This document shows, piece by piece, positions 1-8,729 of a stretch of 64,000 nucleotides of DNA. A program made the position numbers and the translations under genes. Source of the stretch: Verrucomicrobiota bacterium (lineage in GTDB: Bacteria > Verrucomicrobiota > Kiritimatiellia > CAIQIC01 > JAGNIJ01); contig JAKLGK010000002.1 in NCBI GenBank assembly GCA_022710725.1, positions 310,001 to 374,000 on the forward strand. Direction: 5' to 3'. The notes under the pieces were generated by a model that saw only the letters and a program-made list of their open reading frames with translations, was not told the origin of the DNA and did not search any database. Within the stretch, counting starts at the first letter, position 1; every line of letters begins with the position of its first letter.

Positions 1-176
1 TAGTAGATGGACTTCAGCCGCCCGACGCCGTGGGAATCGATGCCGCGCCTGTCCGCGGCCAGGATCACGTCCGCGCAGACCCGGGCGTCCGCCTCCGGCA
101 CGCCCACGCCGCGGAAGACGTCCACGGCGAACCGTTCCATCGTCTCGAAAGGAACCCAGCACACCTTATGGATCAT
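1..176 (-). CDS. Malate/L-lactate dehydrogenase family (Ldh2), N-terminal fragment
   Basis: Reading the minus strand from the ATG at 176 gives 58 residues that run off the left edge of the window. They begin MIHKVCWVPF and contain a block reading A-A-D-R-R-G-I-D-S-H-G-V-G-R-L. The D-x-R-G-I-x-S-H-G-x-x-R block is the hallmark of the N-terminal region of the Ldh2/YlbC family, NAD(P)-dependent 2-hydroxyacid dehydrogenases unrelated to classical LDH. The start is supported by AGGAGG at 191-186, nine bases upstream of the ATG. The family also includes ureidoglycolate and sulfolactate dehydrogenases, so the substrate cannot be decided from this fragment. The gene is divergent from the ATPase gene at 295. 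Confidence 0.8.
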   Translation of the reverse strand, partial: MIHKVCWVPFETMERFAVDVFRGVGVPEADARVCADVILAADRRGIDSHGVGRLKSIY

Positions 177-210
177 GAACTTGAACCTCCTAGGTATGTC
201 AGAAGACTGT

Positions 211-240
211 TTGTACTGTGTCGGCTATATGCGATATACT
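211..240 (+). promoter_or_regulatory. Possible promoter for the ATPase-PIN cassette
   Basis: TATACT at 235-240 is a good -10 element (5/6). A poor -35 candidate, TTGTAC, lies 18 bases upstream at 211-216. The gene start at 295 has its own strong ribosome site (AGGAGG). Proposed from sequence only. Confidence 0.35.
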
Positions 241-294
241 CTTCTTAAACAAGCGAGAACGTGACATGGGCGGTACATAGCAGGAGGGACAAGT

Positions 295-646
295 ATGGCT
301 TCAACAAAAAACCGGATATCATGCATTACGGTGCGTGGATTCAAGTCTGTCTGCACTGAGCAGCATTTGGACATTCGGCCATTAACCATTCTTGCAGGAG
401 CTAATAGTTCGGGGAAGTCAAGCTTCATGCAACCACTTCTTCTACTGAAGCAAACATTAGAAGCACCGGGTGATCCAGGCGCATTGCTCTTGGATGGACC
501 AAATGTCCGCTTCACAATGGCAGAACAACTTCTTAGTCGAATTGCCGGGAAAGAATGTCAACATGATTTCGCTATAAAAATCACTCTCAAGGACGGCCAG
601 TCGTTGGAGGCTGTTTTCCGTAGAGAGGCTGGCCGGGGCTTTGAGG
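295..646 (+). pseudogene. AAA ATPase (DUF3696/AAA15-like), 5' remnant cut by an IS3 element
   Basis: The 117 native residues start MASTKNRISCITVRGFKSV and carry a Walker A motif, G-A-N-S-S-G-K-S-S, near residue 36, followed by M-Q-P-L-L-L-L-K-Q. This is the typical N terminus of SMC/OLD-like predicted ATPases of the COG4938/DUF3696 type. The reading frame enters the left inverted repeat of the insertion sequence at 647 and stops at 684 after foreign residues. The 3' remnant (Walker B, H-loop) resumes at 1913. The two remnants total about 235 residues, whereas I recall about 400 for this family, so the middle of the gene is missing. Base composition is clearly more AT-rich than the flanking chromosome, suggesting acquired DNA. 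The product is presumably inactive. Confidence 0.8.
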
Positions 647-670
647 TGACGTGCCCCCATTGGCGGTACC
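647..670. repeat. Left inverted repeat of the IS3 element
   Basis: Begins TGACGTGCCCCC and ends GGTACC. It matches the reverse complement of the right end with a few mismatches and one or two single-base gaps. Confidence 0.75.
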
Positions 671-675
671 GCATT

Positions 676-1578
676 CTATGTTAGTTTGCCCCCTTGTTCA
701 ATGCCAACCGGAAGGCGGAGGGGCGTAGCCCCGGAGCCTTCCGGTTGGACCGCCGCCGGGGCTGGCGGACGGTATTTCAGACTACTGTGTGGTCGAATCG
801 CGTTGTACTCCTTTCTCCAGCGTTCTATCAGCACCTTGGCCTCCTGCAGCGTGTCGAAGATCTCCGCATTCAGGAACTCCATCCGAAGCCTGCCGTTGAA
901 GCTTTCGATGTAGCCGTTTTCCCATGGACTCCCTGGTTCGATATACAGCGTGCCGACCCCCAGCCGTTTCAGCCAGCCCCTCACGGCCTCTGCCGTGAAC
1001 TCACTCCCATTATCGCTGCGCAAATGCCCCGGAACTCCCCGGCGCACGAACAGATCCGTCAACTGCACCAACACGTCCTCGGCCTTCAGCTGGCGCTCCA
1101 CGTTAATCGCCAGACACTCCCGCGTGTACTCATCCAACACCGTCAGCATCCGCAACGGCCTCCCCTCGCTCGTTCGCGCCTGTACGAAGTCATAGCTCCA
1201 CACGTGGTTCCGGTTCTCTGGCCGCAACCGGACACAGGACCCGTCGTTCAGCCACAGCCTCCGTCTCGGCCTCTGCCTGCGCGGGACTTTGAGCCCTTCC
1301 TGCCTCCAAAGCCGCTCCACCCGCTTGTGGTTCACCCGCCATCCCTCGTTCCGCAGCATCCCCGTCACGAGGCGGTACCCATACCGCCCGTACTGCTGGG
1401 CCAACTCGATCATTCGCCGCACCAACGGAGCCTCATCATCGGGTATCACCCACACCCGCCGCTGGGTCGTTCGCGGTTGCCCCAGCACCCGACATGCCCG
1501 CCGTTCCGACAGCGTCGGGAACGCCTCTTGCACATGGATCATTGCCCGGCGCCGCTTCGCCGGGCTTACAAGTTTGGG
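676..1578 (-). CDS. IS3 transposase OrfB (DDE integrase), made by -1 frameshift
   Basis: This frame carries the rve-type DDE catalytic core. The acidic residues are visible in the contexts [13 protein letters not shown] and [12 protein letters not shown]. An N-terminal block, [10 protein letters not shown], is typical of IS3 OrfB. An isolated frame begins at the ATG at 1542, but the frame stays open upstream to the slippery site ([11 protein letters not shown]). The functional product is therefore most likely the OrfAB fusion formed by -1 frameshifting at 1572-1578. The frame is intact, so the transposase may be active. Confidence 0.9.
   Translation of the reverse strand, partial: PKLVSPAKRRRAMIHVQEAFPTLSERRACRVLGQPRTTQRRVWVIPDDEAPLVRRMIELAQQYGRYGYRLVTGMLRNEGWRVNHKRVERLWRQEGLKVPRRQRPRRRLWLNDGSCVRLRPENRNHVWSYDFVQARTSEGRPLRMLTVLDEYTRECLAINVERQLKAEDVLVQLTDLFVRRGVPGHLRSDNGSEFTAEAVRGWLKRLGVGTLYIEPGSPWENGYIESFNGRLRMEFLNAEIFDTLQEAKVLIERWRKEYNAIRPHSSLKYRPPAPAAVQPEGSGATPLRLPVGIEQGGKLT
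1544..1578 (-). promoter_or_regulatory. Programmed -1 ribosomal frameshift signal (slippery heptamer + hairpin)
   Basis: On the minus strand the heptamer C-CCA-AAC (1578-1572) fits X-XXY-YYZ exactly in the OrfA frame. It is followed by a 6-base spacer that contains the OrfA stop, and then by a perfect 8-bp hairpin (GCCCGGCG, 6-base loop, CGCCGGGC; 1565-1544). Slipping back one base joins OrfA to the open OrfB frame. Confidence 0.88.
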
Positions 1579-1844
1579 CGGGCGGCCTCCCGCAGGATCG
1601 CCTTGTCCAACTCCGCGTCAGCCAACAGCCTCTTCAGCCGGCTGTTCTCCTGTTCGAGTTCCTTGAACCGTTTGGCCTGGTCCACCCGCAGCCCGCCATA
1701 CTCTTTCCGCCACCGGTAGTATGTAACTTCCGTGATCCCCAGTTGCCGGCATACGTCCGGGACGCTCTTGCCGCGGCCTAGTTCTACGTCTGCTTCCCGC
1801 AACTTCAGGATGATCTCCTCCGCCTTGTATCGCTTCGCTCCCAT
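1566..1844 (-). CDS. IS3 transposase OrfA (helix-turn-helix protein)
   Basis: 92 residues starting [20 protein letters not shown], with the helix-turn-helix region [20 protein letters not shown] and a leucine-zipper-like segment ([11 protein letters not shown]). Alone it would act as a terminus-binding regulator. Joined to OrfB it supplies the DNA-binding part of the transposase. Its stop codon (TAA, 1568-1566) lies inside the spacer of the frameshift signal. Confidence 0.92.
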   Translation of the reverse strand: MGAKRYKAEEIILKLREADVELGRGKSVPDVCRQLGITEVTYYRWRKEYGGLRVDQAKRFKELEQENSRLKRLLADAELDKAILREAARPNL

Positions 1845-1887
1845 GTCCTGGGCTCCTTGCTTTGCCTGCCGGATATACTATCCGGCT

Positions 1888-1912
1888 GGTATCGCTTCAG
1901 GGGGCCAGGTCA
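1888..1912. repeat. Right inverted repeat of the IS3 element
   Basis: The reverse complement begins TGACCTGGCCCCC and ends GATACC, pairing with the left end at 647-670. Confidence 0.75.
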
Positions 1913-2269
1913 CCCGGGCAGCTTGTCTACCTTGAACAACCTGAAATTCACCTCCATCCGCTTGCCCAACGCAGGTTAGCTACCGTCTTGCGTGCTGCTG
2001 TAAAACGAGGTGTTGTAAGTGTTGTCGAAACTCACAGCGCCCTTTTCCTGAGAGAAGTGCAGCTTCTAATTGCGAGGGGACATCTCCAGAAAGAAGATGT
2101 CGCCCTACACTGGTTGAGGCGGGATCAACAAGGGGAAACAACAGTTAGTACTGCAGAGCTCGATGACAGGGGGGCATACGGGGATTGGCCGGAGGACTTT
2201 GACCAAACGGAGCTTCAGGCCGAACAAGAATATCTGGATGCGGTGGAAGCTAGGGGGGCGGTGAAGTGA
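1913..2269 (+). pseudogene. AAA ATPase (DUF3696-like), 3' remnant beyond the IS3 element
   Basis: Native coding resumes immediately after the right inverted repeat with P-G-Q-L-V-Y-L-E-Q-P-E-I-H-L-H-P, the Walker B/D-loop block of the DUF3696/AAA15 ATPases. V-V-E-T-H-S-A-L-F-L-R, the H-loop block, follows. The C-terminal part, with E-D-V-A-L-H-W and W-P-E-D-F-D, resembles the DUF3696 tail. The frame is otherwise open to the TGA at 2267-2269, which overlaps the start of the next gene. No initiation site belonging to this gene remains, although the IS end could supply a fused start (ATG 1862, inside the IS). Confidence 0.8.
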
Positions 2270-2661
2270 GTCGCCTTCTGGTTGTTGACGCTTCTGTTCT
2301 TCAATCGGCGGGAGAGGCCAGTCATCCGGTGTCTTCTTCGTGTCGTCATATCCTATTGGCTATTCTAAGGATCTGCCATCGCGTAGTCGCAACACCCGCG
2401 TTGCGGGATGAGTGGCGTGAACATATGAGCAAATTCTCTCGTAAGTGGCTTCGCTCAATGTCAGCCAGAAGAAAACCGTTGCAGGTGGTCAATCCTGCTA
2501 GTATCGAACTGGACAGCGCAGGACTCACCGAGGGCGATCAAGGGGCAATCGAGAAAGACCGCTGCCTTCTGGAATCAGCTTTATCAGCCGATCATGTGAT
2601 CATTACAAGAGATAAAGCCTTGCGGATCGCACTTTCTAAAACATCCCATGGTAAAAGGTGA
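2266..2661 (+). CDS. PIN-like nuclease, partner of the broken ATPase
   Basis: 131 residues starting at GTG, which overlaps the ATPase stop codon (GTGA), so the two genes were translationally coupled. Acidic residues fall in PIN-like positions: L-V-V-D-A-S near the N terminus, R-D-E-W-R-E in the middle, E-K-D-R-C-L-L-E-S-A-L, and I-I-T-R-D-K-A-L near the end. PIN domains are metal-dependent RNases. Pairing with an SMC/OLD-like ATPase resembles ATPase-effector defence or toxin modules, which is inference. The gene itself looks intact although its partner is destroyed. Like the ATPase remnants it is AT-rich compared with its surroundings. Confidence 0.65.
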   Translation: MSRLLVVDASVLQSAGEASHPVSSSCRHILLAILRICHRVVATPALRDEWREHMSKFSRKWLRSMSARRKPLQVVNPASIELDSAGLTEGDQGAIEKDRCLLESALSADHVIITRDKALRIALSKTSHGKR

Positions 2662-2862
2662 ATGGCCTCTATCACATGGATCGATCCTGTTGGTGACGGA
2701 TCAATCTCGCTAGAAACGCTGTGACTGATCTCGAGAAATCGGGGCATAAACTGTATACTTCCGAACATCTGTAACCTGCGCTAGGCTATAGTTAAGTGGG
2801 CTTGTGAACTGCCCATATTGAAAAAACTGGCGAGGGGGCGCAAAAGATTCTGAACGCTCCCG

Positions 2863-5800
2863 TCACTCCAGTTCGACCCGGTAGAACACCCTCCCGTTGC
2901 CCGCGGCCGTGGCATCGGTTTCCGTGTTCATCGGGGCGATGCCCGGGATGTTGGTCTTCAGCGTGGCGTCGAAGCCGCGCACGAGGTTGGTGGCGCGCTC
3001 CAGCCGGTAGGACTGGCCGTCGACGCTTGGCCACTGGATCACGGTCCCCGCTCCGCCCCTCCGCGCCGTATCGATGCCGAGATACGAGGCCGAGTCGCCG
3101 GCCAGGGTGCCGGCGAGGTACTCGCTCAAGTCGTCGAAGCGGTCGGCATCGTAGTCGGCGCCCGGCGCCAGATCGGTGAGGGTGCGCGTGCTCGACCATT
3201 CGTACTCGTCGGGGATGCCGTCGGAATCCGAATCCCACCCCGGCAGAATGGCCTCGAACGCGCCGAGGTCCGCGCGGTCGTGGATGATGCGCGGCCGCCC
3301 GTCGAAGTCCGTGCTCATCCAACTCTGGTTGGTCCCGGCGTCTATGCAGGGCGAATTGGTCGCCAGCCGGAAATCGGACAGGAGCCTGGGATCGGCTCCG
3401 ATGTTCCCGTTGGCGGCGGGCGCCGGCGCCGTGCAGCAGTTCGTAAGGCGCGTGGACATGGCGACGGTGTAGTTGGAATCGGCCGGCGCGTGGTTGAAGT
3501 AGATGATGCTGTTCAGGGCATACGCCGTGCCGGCCAGGCTGGCACCGCCGCCCGCCCGGGGCGCGGAGTTCTCGACGATGGTGCAGTTGCGGATCCGGCT
3601 CGCGCCCGAGGCGTGAATGCCGCCGCCGTTGGTCACGGTGGAGCTGTTGTGGTGGATCAGGCTGTTCTCGATCGTTCCGCTGTACGAATAGATGCCGCCG
3701 CCGTAGCCCCAGGGGGAGTTGCAGGTGTTGTGGGCGATCTCGCTCCAGCGCACCGTGCCGCCGTTCTCGAGGAACACCCCGCCGCCGCTCCAGCCCGCGG
3801 TGTTGGAAACGATCAGGCAGTTCTCCACGTCGCCGCCGCTCATGCAGAAGACGCCGCCCGCGTCCATGGTCGTGGCGTTGTGCTTGATCACGCACCGGCG
3901 CACCGCGCCGTTGGTGAGGATGTAGACCGCCGCGCCCTTGTCCGCCGCGCCCCGCACGATGGTCAGGTCCTGCAGCGAGGCGTCGTTCCGCAAGTAGAAG
4001 CACCGCCGCAGGTTCTGCCCGTCCACGACCGTCGCGCCGGCGCCGTTCAGGCCCTGGATCCGGACGCCGTCGGCGACGGACACCTCGCCGGTGACGGCGT
4101 AGGTGCCATTGGACAGCAGAACGAGGCCGCCCGGCAACGCCTGGGCCACCGCCACATGGACGTCCGCGGCGGCGTCGGCCCAGCTCGCGAACGGCTGCCG
4201 CGCCGGGCCGTTGGTGGCGACATACACGGTGTGCGGGAAGGCCATGAACTTGAGGGGACGGTTGACCCCGTTGGCCGCCAGCACGTACAGGGTGTCGCCG
4301 ACCCGGCACATCTCGGACCCCTCGTCCACGGCGAACGGCAGGGACTTCAGCGACCAGCGGGCCGAGCGCAGGTCGTAGATGGCCAGCTGGTCCGCGGTGG
4401 CGTCGGTCGTCCACGTCTGCCCGTCACTGTCGCCGCCGGAGCCCTGCCCGCCGCGCAGGATGAACAGCCGGTCGTGCCCGTCGGCGAAGAGGTTCGTCGG
4501 CATGTACTCGACGGCGCAGCCCATGCCGGGGTTGAACGGCATGTTGTAGATGTGCGCGAGGGAGGGCGTGCCCGACAGGTTGGCGCTGGCGAGGATGCCG
4601 ATGTTGGTCACCCAGTACTCGTGCTTGATGAAGAAGGCCTTGTTGGTCCCCCGGCAGCCGTCCCACGGGTGCGCGACGATGCCCTCCATGCTGCCCGCCG
4701 ACACGGAACTGCCGGCTGCCCAGTTGTCCGCGTAACGCACCTCGTCCGCCCCGATCCAGCCGCCGTAGATCCGGTTCGTCGCGGCGGGCACGCAGGCCGC
4801 GTTGATCCCGTCGGCCGACATCGCTCCGCCCTTGTCCCACCGGTTCGAGAAGATCGAGTAGCGATATACGCAGCGCGCCGCGGCCGCGTTGTCGCGCCGC
4901 GCGAGCATCCAGAGGCTGCCGTCCATGTAGCCCAGGTCACCGACGCCGCTGTCGTTGTTCACCGTGGATGGGATCGGGAGCCCCGCGAGCGTCTCCCATC
5001 CGTTGGTGGCCCTTCCGGCGATCCGGTAGAAACCGGCGTTCGTGACATTGCCCAATGTGAAATACAGGTTTGTGCCGTCCGAACCGAGCGCCGTGTGCCG
5101 GCCGCGCGCGCTTGCCTCGGGAAGATCCAAGCCGGTCCATCCCGAGGGAAATAACACTTGGAAAGACGTCGCCGTGGAAAACGCGCCCCATACGCCCTTC
5201 GAGTCGCGATAACGCACGCGCCAGTAGTAGGTTCCGAACTCCGCCAGCACGCCCCCGGGGACGGCGGCGTTCGTCAGCGCCGTGGCGCTGTAGCCGCTGC
5301 TCCAGAGGATCACGCCGAACGTGGAATCGGGCGCGATCTGCCATTGGCTTGCCGCGTGCGTCGCGCCCGCGTCGCCGTGCCGATAGGGCGTCGCCGCCAG
5401 GGTCGGGGTCAGGGAATCCGCGAGGTCGCCCGAGCCCGGGAGGGTATTCGTCGGCATGCCGGGCCGGGCCGTGACATCGGCCGGGTTGTTCGTAAACCAG
5501 ACGATCTCGTGCCGCGCCGTGTTCAGGTTCATGTGGTGGAGCACCAGCAGGGCGCAGGTCTGGGTGAACGCCGTCAGCGCGGCGAAGTCCACAGTCGCCG
5601 TGACTGCACCGCCATCCGCGCGGAACGGGGAATTGGACGGGCCGCGCGCCGTGTCGAAGGCGGGATAGGCCGCGTCGTACGGGATCCACGCGGTCTCCCG
5701 CCGGAGCGGCCCGCCGACCTGGTTCGAATCGTAGGTCTTCACGCGGTAGCGGAAGAAGGACCGGTTGGTGCCCAGCCCGATGGCGGCGGCCGGCGCGGAG

Positions 5801-8616
5801 AGGACCATGACCCGCGAATCCACGGGCGCGGTGTCTCGGTCGTCGGGCGGGAAGACGTTGAGCCAGGCGCCCGTGGAGACCAGGCCGTCGGAAACGCGCT
5901 GGACTCCGGCCATCAACGCGTCGTTGGCCGACGCCCCGCTGTCCAGGGCGGCCTTGCTTAAATTGCCCTGGCTCGCGTTGAAGACGATGTAATCCTGCGC
6001 GCCGTCGCCGTCGACGTCGATCTCCACTTCCAGGCTGACCAGGGACCGCTGCGGCATGGTCCAGGGGCCGGCGGTGGCCAGGCCGAAGTAGAGGCGTCCG
6101 CCGGTCAGACCGCCCGCCGCCGGCGCGTCCGAGGCCGCGCCCGCCGCGACCAGGTCCGCCGCCGCGCGCTCGGCGTCGGCGTGGTTGCTGCTCGCTCCGC
6201 TCCACCCGAGTTGGAAGAGCGAAACCAGCGGGGCCGGGTGGGCGGACGGGCCGTTCAGAGGCAGGATAACGACGGGATTCGTCGCGTAGGGCAGCGGCGC
6301 GGACGTGTGCGCCGCGCGGACCAGCGAGGCCGCCCGCACGGACGAGTAGTAGGGGACGTGGACGCGGGTCGCGGCGTTGGTGAACCAGATCTGCCCGCTG
6401 ACCTCGAAGGGGCCGTGCGGCCGGAACCCGGCGATATTCGTCGGCGAGGTCGGGTCCAGCGTGCGGTCGAACAGCGCCGGATTGGCGGTGAACTGGACCA
6501 GCGCCGTGGCCGAGCCCAGCGCGGGGACCGTGACGGTCTTCGTCACGGCGGTGACCGCGATGCCGTTCTCGACGACGCTGGTCGTAAACAGCGCGGAGAG
6601 CGAGACGGCGCTGCCGCTCCGGTTGATCAGCCGGATCCCCCGCGCCGCGCTGTACGTCCCCGTCATCTCCAGCGCGCCGAGGTTCAGCGTGACCCGCCCG
6701 TCCGGCGGCTCGGCCATCGCCAGGACGGGCGTCTGCACGGCCCGGTCCACGCGCAGGCGGCCCGCGCCCACGCGCGACTCCGGGTAGCCGTTCGTCTGCG
6801 CGTCGCGCATCGGCGTCTCGGCCGTGTTCATCAGCGCCGCCTTGATGTCCTCCGCGGTCCAGTTCGTGTGGGCCTGCCGGACCAGCGCGGCCGCGCCCGC
6901 CACGTGGGGCGAAGACATCGAGGTGCCGCTCATCAGCGTGCCCCGGTTTCCGCCGCCCGCCCGGGTCGACTCGATGTCCGTGCCGGGCGCCGAGATATCC
7001 GGTTTCAACAGGTTGCGGGGCGCCGAGGGCCCGCGCGAGGAGCCGCTGTTGACCTGGTCGGCCAGTTCCGCCCGCACGAGGATGTTCGTGGACGTCAGCC
7101 GCGCGGCGAGGTTGGAGCCCAGCTGCGTTTTCCACCGGTCGCCGTCGGCCTTGGAAATCATGACGGCCGGGATCGGGATGTCCAGGCTGCCGCCCATGAC
7201 GAACGGCGCGCCGTCCACGTTATTGACCACGACCGCCGCGCGCGCCCCGGCCTTCCACGCCTGCTCGACCTTGTAGTCGAAGTTGCAGCCGCCGCGATCG
7301 ATCAGCGCGATCCGGTTGGTGATCGCCGCGGCGTTGGTCAGCGGTCCGCACGCATCGGGGGGCCCCGCGTAAACCACCTGGCCCGTCACCGGGCCGGCCT
7401 CGGCCAGCGGACGCGTGAACGAGGCCTCCACGGCGTCGTAAAGCCCCGTGACGGCGAGGGGGGCCGTGAGTTGGACCCGGAGGACCTGCAAGCCGTCGTC
7501 CATGGAATTAGCGACCGTAACGGCGCGCGCCGCCGAGCCGGGGCCGCCTCCGATGCAGAACGTGTTGCCGTTGTTGCCGGCGGAAGTGGCCACCACGCAA
7601 CCCAGGAGCGCGAGTCGATCCGCCGCGACGATCTCCGGGTCGTTGGTGGACGCCAGCCCGAACGGCGAGCCCAGCGACATGTTGACGACATCCAGCCGGT
7701 CGCTGAAGTCCAGGTCGCCGTTCGGGTCGGACGCCCATTCGAGGGCGTCCACGACCAGCGTGGTGGAACCGTCGCAGCCGAACAGCCGCAGGGCATAGAG
7801 GAGGGCCTTGGGGGCGACGCCCGGGCCGATGGAGAACGACGAGAGGTTCACGCCGTTCGTGTACGCGCCGGCGTAGGTCGTTCCGTTCGTCAGGACGCCG
7901 AACCCCGCCGCCGTGCCCGCGACGTGGGAACCGTGCCCGTTGTCGGAGCAATCCAGGGGGTCGGGGTCCGGCTGGGGCGTGGTCCCGGCGCCGGAGTCAT
8001 AATCGTCCCCGCAGAAGTCCCACCCGCCGGCCACCTTGGCCGTCGGGAACGTGCCCGGCTCGATGACCGTGGAATCGTTCGTCGCGAACGCATTGGTCGT
8101 GCCGGCGCCGCCGAACATGGCGTGCGTGTAGTCGATACCGGAATCGATGATCCCGATGCGCACGCCCGATCCGTCGACGCGAAGGGCCGCCGAGGTCCAC
8201 GCGTTCAGCCCGCCGACGAACGGCACGCTCGTCGCGTTGTTCCGCTCAAATTGCCGCACCGGCCGGATATCCACCACGCCGGGCAGGGTCCACATCGCAT
8301 CCAGTTCGTCCGCGGGCACGTCCACGCGGACGGCGTTGACCAGGCGGCGGAACCGGCCCGTTTCGCGGGCTCCCGTCCCGGCCAGCGCCGAGCGCAGGGC
8401 CTGCTGCCGGCTCTCGATCCGGGATGCCGCATCGAGCCCGGCCTGTCGGGCCGAAAGGCCGAATCGACCGCCTTGCCGGCCCGCCTCGCGGGCCGCCGCC
8501 AGCGCCGCCGGCTCGTCGGCCAGCAGGAGATAGACGGATAACGTGTTCGTGACGGCCACGGCAGGTCCGGACGTCAGGACCAGCATCAAGCCCACTATCG
8601 AAAGAAGTCGTCTCAT
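2863..8616 (-). CDS. Giant secreted subtilase (S8) with PA, propeller-like and beta-helix regions
   Basis: 1917 residues. A signal peptide (MRRLLSIVGLMLVLTSG) is followed by a propeptide and an S8 catalytic domain. Triad residues are readable as D158 (G-I-I-D-S-G-I-D), H228 (N-G-H-G-S-H-V-A-G) and S566 (S-G-T-S-M-S-S-P-H), with oxyanion Asn near 348. A PA-type insert (near 435-470, D-R-G-G-C-N-F-D-Y-K) sits inside the protease domain. Then come an Ig/Fn3-like region with T-Y-Y-W-R-V-R-Y, a Kelch/propeller-like stretch, right-handed beta-helix repeats ending in a choice-of-anchor-Q-like block (C-I-D-A-G-T-N), a calcium-type D-S-D-S-D-G-I-P-D segment, and a C-terminal domain with Y-R-L-E-R-A-T-N-L...F-Y-R-V-E-L-E. 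That last domain is common on exported proteins of Verrucomicrobiota/Kiritimatiellota. Probably a surface or extracellular protease. Monocistronic, with promoter at 8683-8655. Confidence 0.92.
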   Translation of the reverse strand: MRRLLSIVGLMLVLTSGPAVAVTNTLSVYLLLADEPAALAAAREAGRQGGRFGLSARQAGLDAASRIESRQQALRSALAGTGARETGRFRRLVNAVRVDVPADELDAMWTLPGVVDIRPVRQFERNNATSVPFVGGLNAWTSAALRVDGSGVRIGIIDSGIDYTHAMFGGAGTTNAFATNDSTVIEPGTFPTAKVAGGWDFCGDDYDSGAGTTPQPDPDPLDCSDNGHGSHVAGTAAGFGVLTNGTTYAGAYTNGVNLSSFSIGPGVAPKALLYALRLFGCDGSTTLVVDALEWASDPNGDLDFSDRLDVVNMSLGSPFGLASTNDPEIVAADRLALLGCVVATSAGNNGNTFCIGGGPGSAARAVTVANSMDDGLQVLRVQLTAPLAVTGLYDAVEASFTRPLAEAGPVTGQVVYAGPPDACGPLTNAAAITNRIALIDRGGCNFDYKVEQAWKAGARAAVVVNNVDGAPFVMGGSLDIPIPAVMISKADGDRWKTQLGSNLAARLTSTNILVRAELADQVNSGSSRGPSAPRNLLKPDISAPGTDIESTRAGGGNRGTLMSGTSMSSPHVAGAAALVRQAHTNWTAEDIKAALMNTAETPMRDAQTNGYPESRVGAGRLRVDRAVQTPVLAMAEPPDGRVTLNLGALEMTGTYSAARGIRLINRSGSAVSLSALFTTSVVENGIAVTAVTKTVTVPALGSATALVQFTANPALFDRTLDPTSPTNIAGFRPHGPFEVSGQIWFTNAATRVHVPYYSSVRAASLVRAAHTSAPLPYATNPVVILPLNGPSAHPAPLVSLFQLGWSGASSNHADAERAAADLVAAGAASDAPAAGGLTGGRLYFGLATAGPWTMPQRSLVSLEVEIDVDGDGAQDYIVFNASQGNLSKAALDSGASANDALMAGVQRVSDGLVSTGAWLNVFPPDDRDTAPVDSRVMVLSAPAAAIGLGTNRSFFRYRVKTYDSNQVGGPLRRETAWIPYDAAYPAFDTARGPSNSPFRADGGAVTATVDFAALTAFTQTCALLVLHHMNLNTARHEIVWFTNNPADVTARPGMPTNTLPGSGDLADSLTPTLAATPYRHGDAGATHAASQWQIAPDSTFGVILWSSGYSATALTNAAVPGGVLAEFGTYYWRVRYRDSKGVWGAFSTATSFQVLFPSGWTGLDLPEASARGRHTALGSDGTNLYFTLGNVTNAGFYRIAGRATNGWETLAGLPIPSTVNNDSGVGDLGYMDGSLWMLARRDNAAAARCVYRYSIFSNRWDKGGAMSADGINAACVPAATNRIYGGWIGADEVRYADNWAAGSSVSAGSMEGIVAHPWDGCRGTNKAFFIKHEYWVTNIGILASANLSGTPSLAHIYNMPFNPGMGCAVEYMPTNLFADGHDRLFILRGGQGSGGDSDGQTWTTDATADQLAIYDLRSARWSLKSLPFAVDEGSEMCRVGDTLYVLAANGVNRPLKFMAFPHTVYVATNGPARQPFASWADAAADVHVAVAQALPGGLVLLSNGTYAVTGEVSVADGVRIQGLNGAGATVVDGQNLRRCFYLRNDASLQDLTIVRGAADKGAAVYILTNGAVRRCVIKHNATTMDAGGVFCMSGGDVENCLIVSNTAGWSGGGVFLENGGTVRWSEIAHNTCNSPWGYGGGIYSYSGTIENSLIHHNSSTVTNGGGIHASGASRIRNCTIVENSAPRAGGGASLAGTAYALNSIIYFNHAPADSNYTVAMSTRLTNCCTAPAPAANGNIGADPRLLSDFRLATNSPCIDAGTNQSWMSTDFDGRPRIIHDRADLGAFEAILPGWDSDSDGIPDEYEWSSTRTLTDLAPGADYDADRFDDLSEYLAGTLAGDSASYLGIDTARRGGAGTVIQWPSVDGQSYRLERATNLVRGFDATLKTNIPGIAPMNTETDATAAGNGRVFYRVELE

Positions 8617-8654
8617 GAGAGAACATCCTTGTGCTGAACATGAAGTGTGGGAGC

Positions 8655-8683
8655 ATCCTACCCGCCGGTTCGCGCCGACTCAA
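8655..8683 (-). promoter_or_regulatory. Promoter of the subtilase gene
   Basis: TTGAGT (8683-8678) and TAGGAT (8660-8655) are separated by 17 bases, about 40 bases upstream of the start at 8616. AAGGA provides the ribosome site. Confidence 0.5.
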
Positions 8684-8729
8684 GGACGGGCGTTGACTTC
8701 GCCGCCCGGCTTGTACCATCATCCGGTCC

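Larger units (their letters stand above)
647..1912. mobile_element. IS3-family insertion sequence (IS407-like), 1266 bp
   Basis: The element is bounded by imperfect inverted repeats that both begin TGAC and share TG-CCCCC and GTACC/ATACC blocks. It encodes the two overlapping transposase frames of the IS3 family on the minus strand. Length and organisation match a complete element. I see no short direct repeat flanking it (AGG to the left, CCC to the right). Together with the missing middle of the host ATPase gene, this suggests a deletion or recombination accompanied or followed insertion. The element is GC-rich like the chromosome, unlike the AT-rich cassette it interrupts. Confidence 0.9.

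Noticed and set aside
694..1719. 341-residue plus-strand frame over the IS element
   Set aside because: Shadow of the transposase genes.
3280..5154. 624-residue open frame on the plus strand
   Set aside because: It is the antisense of the large protease gene, rich in Arg/Gly/Ala, with no motif or ribosome site; an effect of high GC content.
6181..8541. 786-residue open frame on the plus strand
   Set aside because: Antisense shadow of the subtilase catalytic region; the minus-strand frame has the complete S8 triad.
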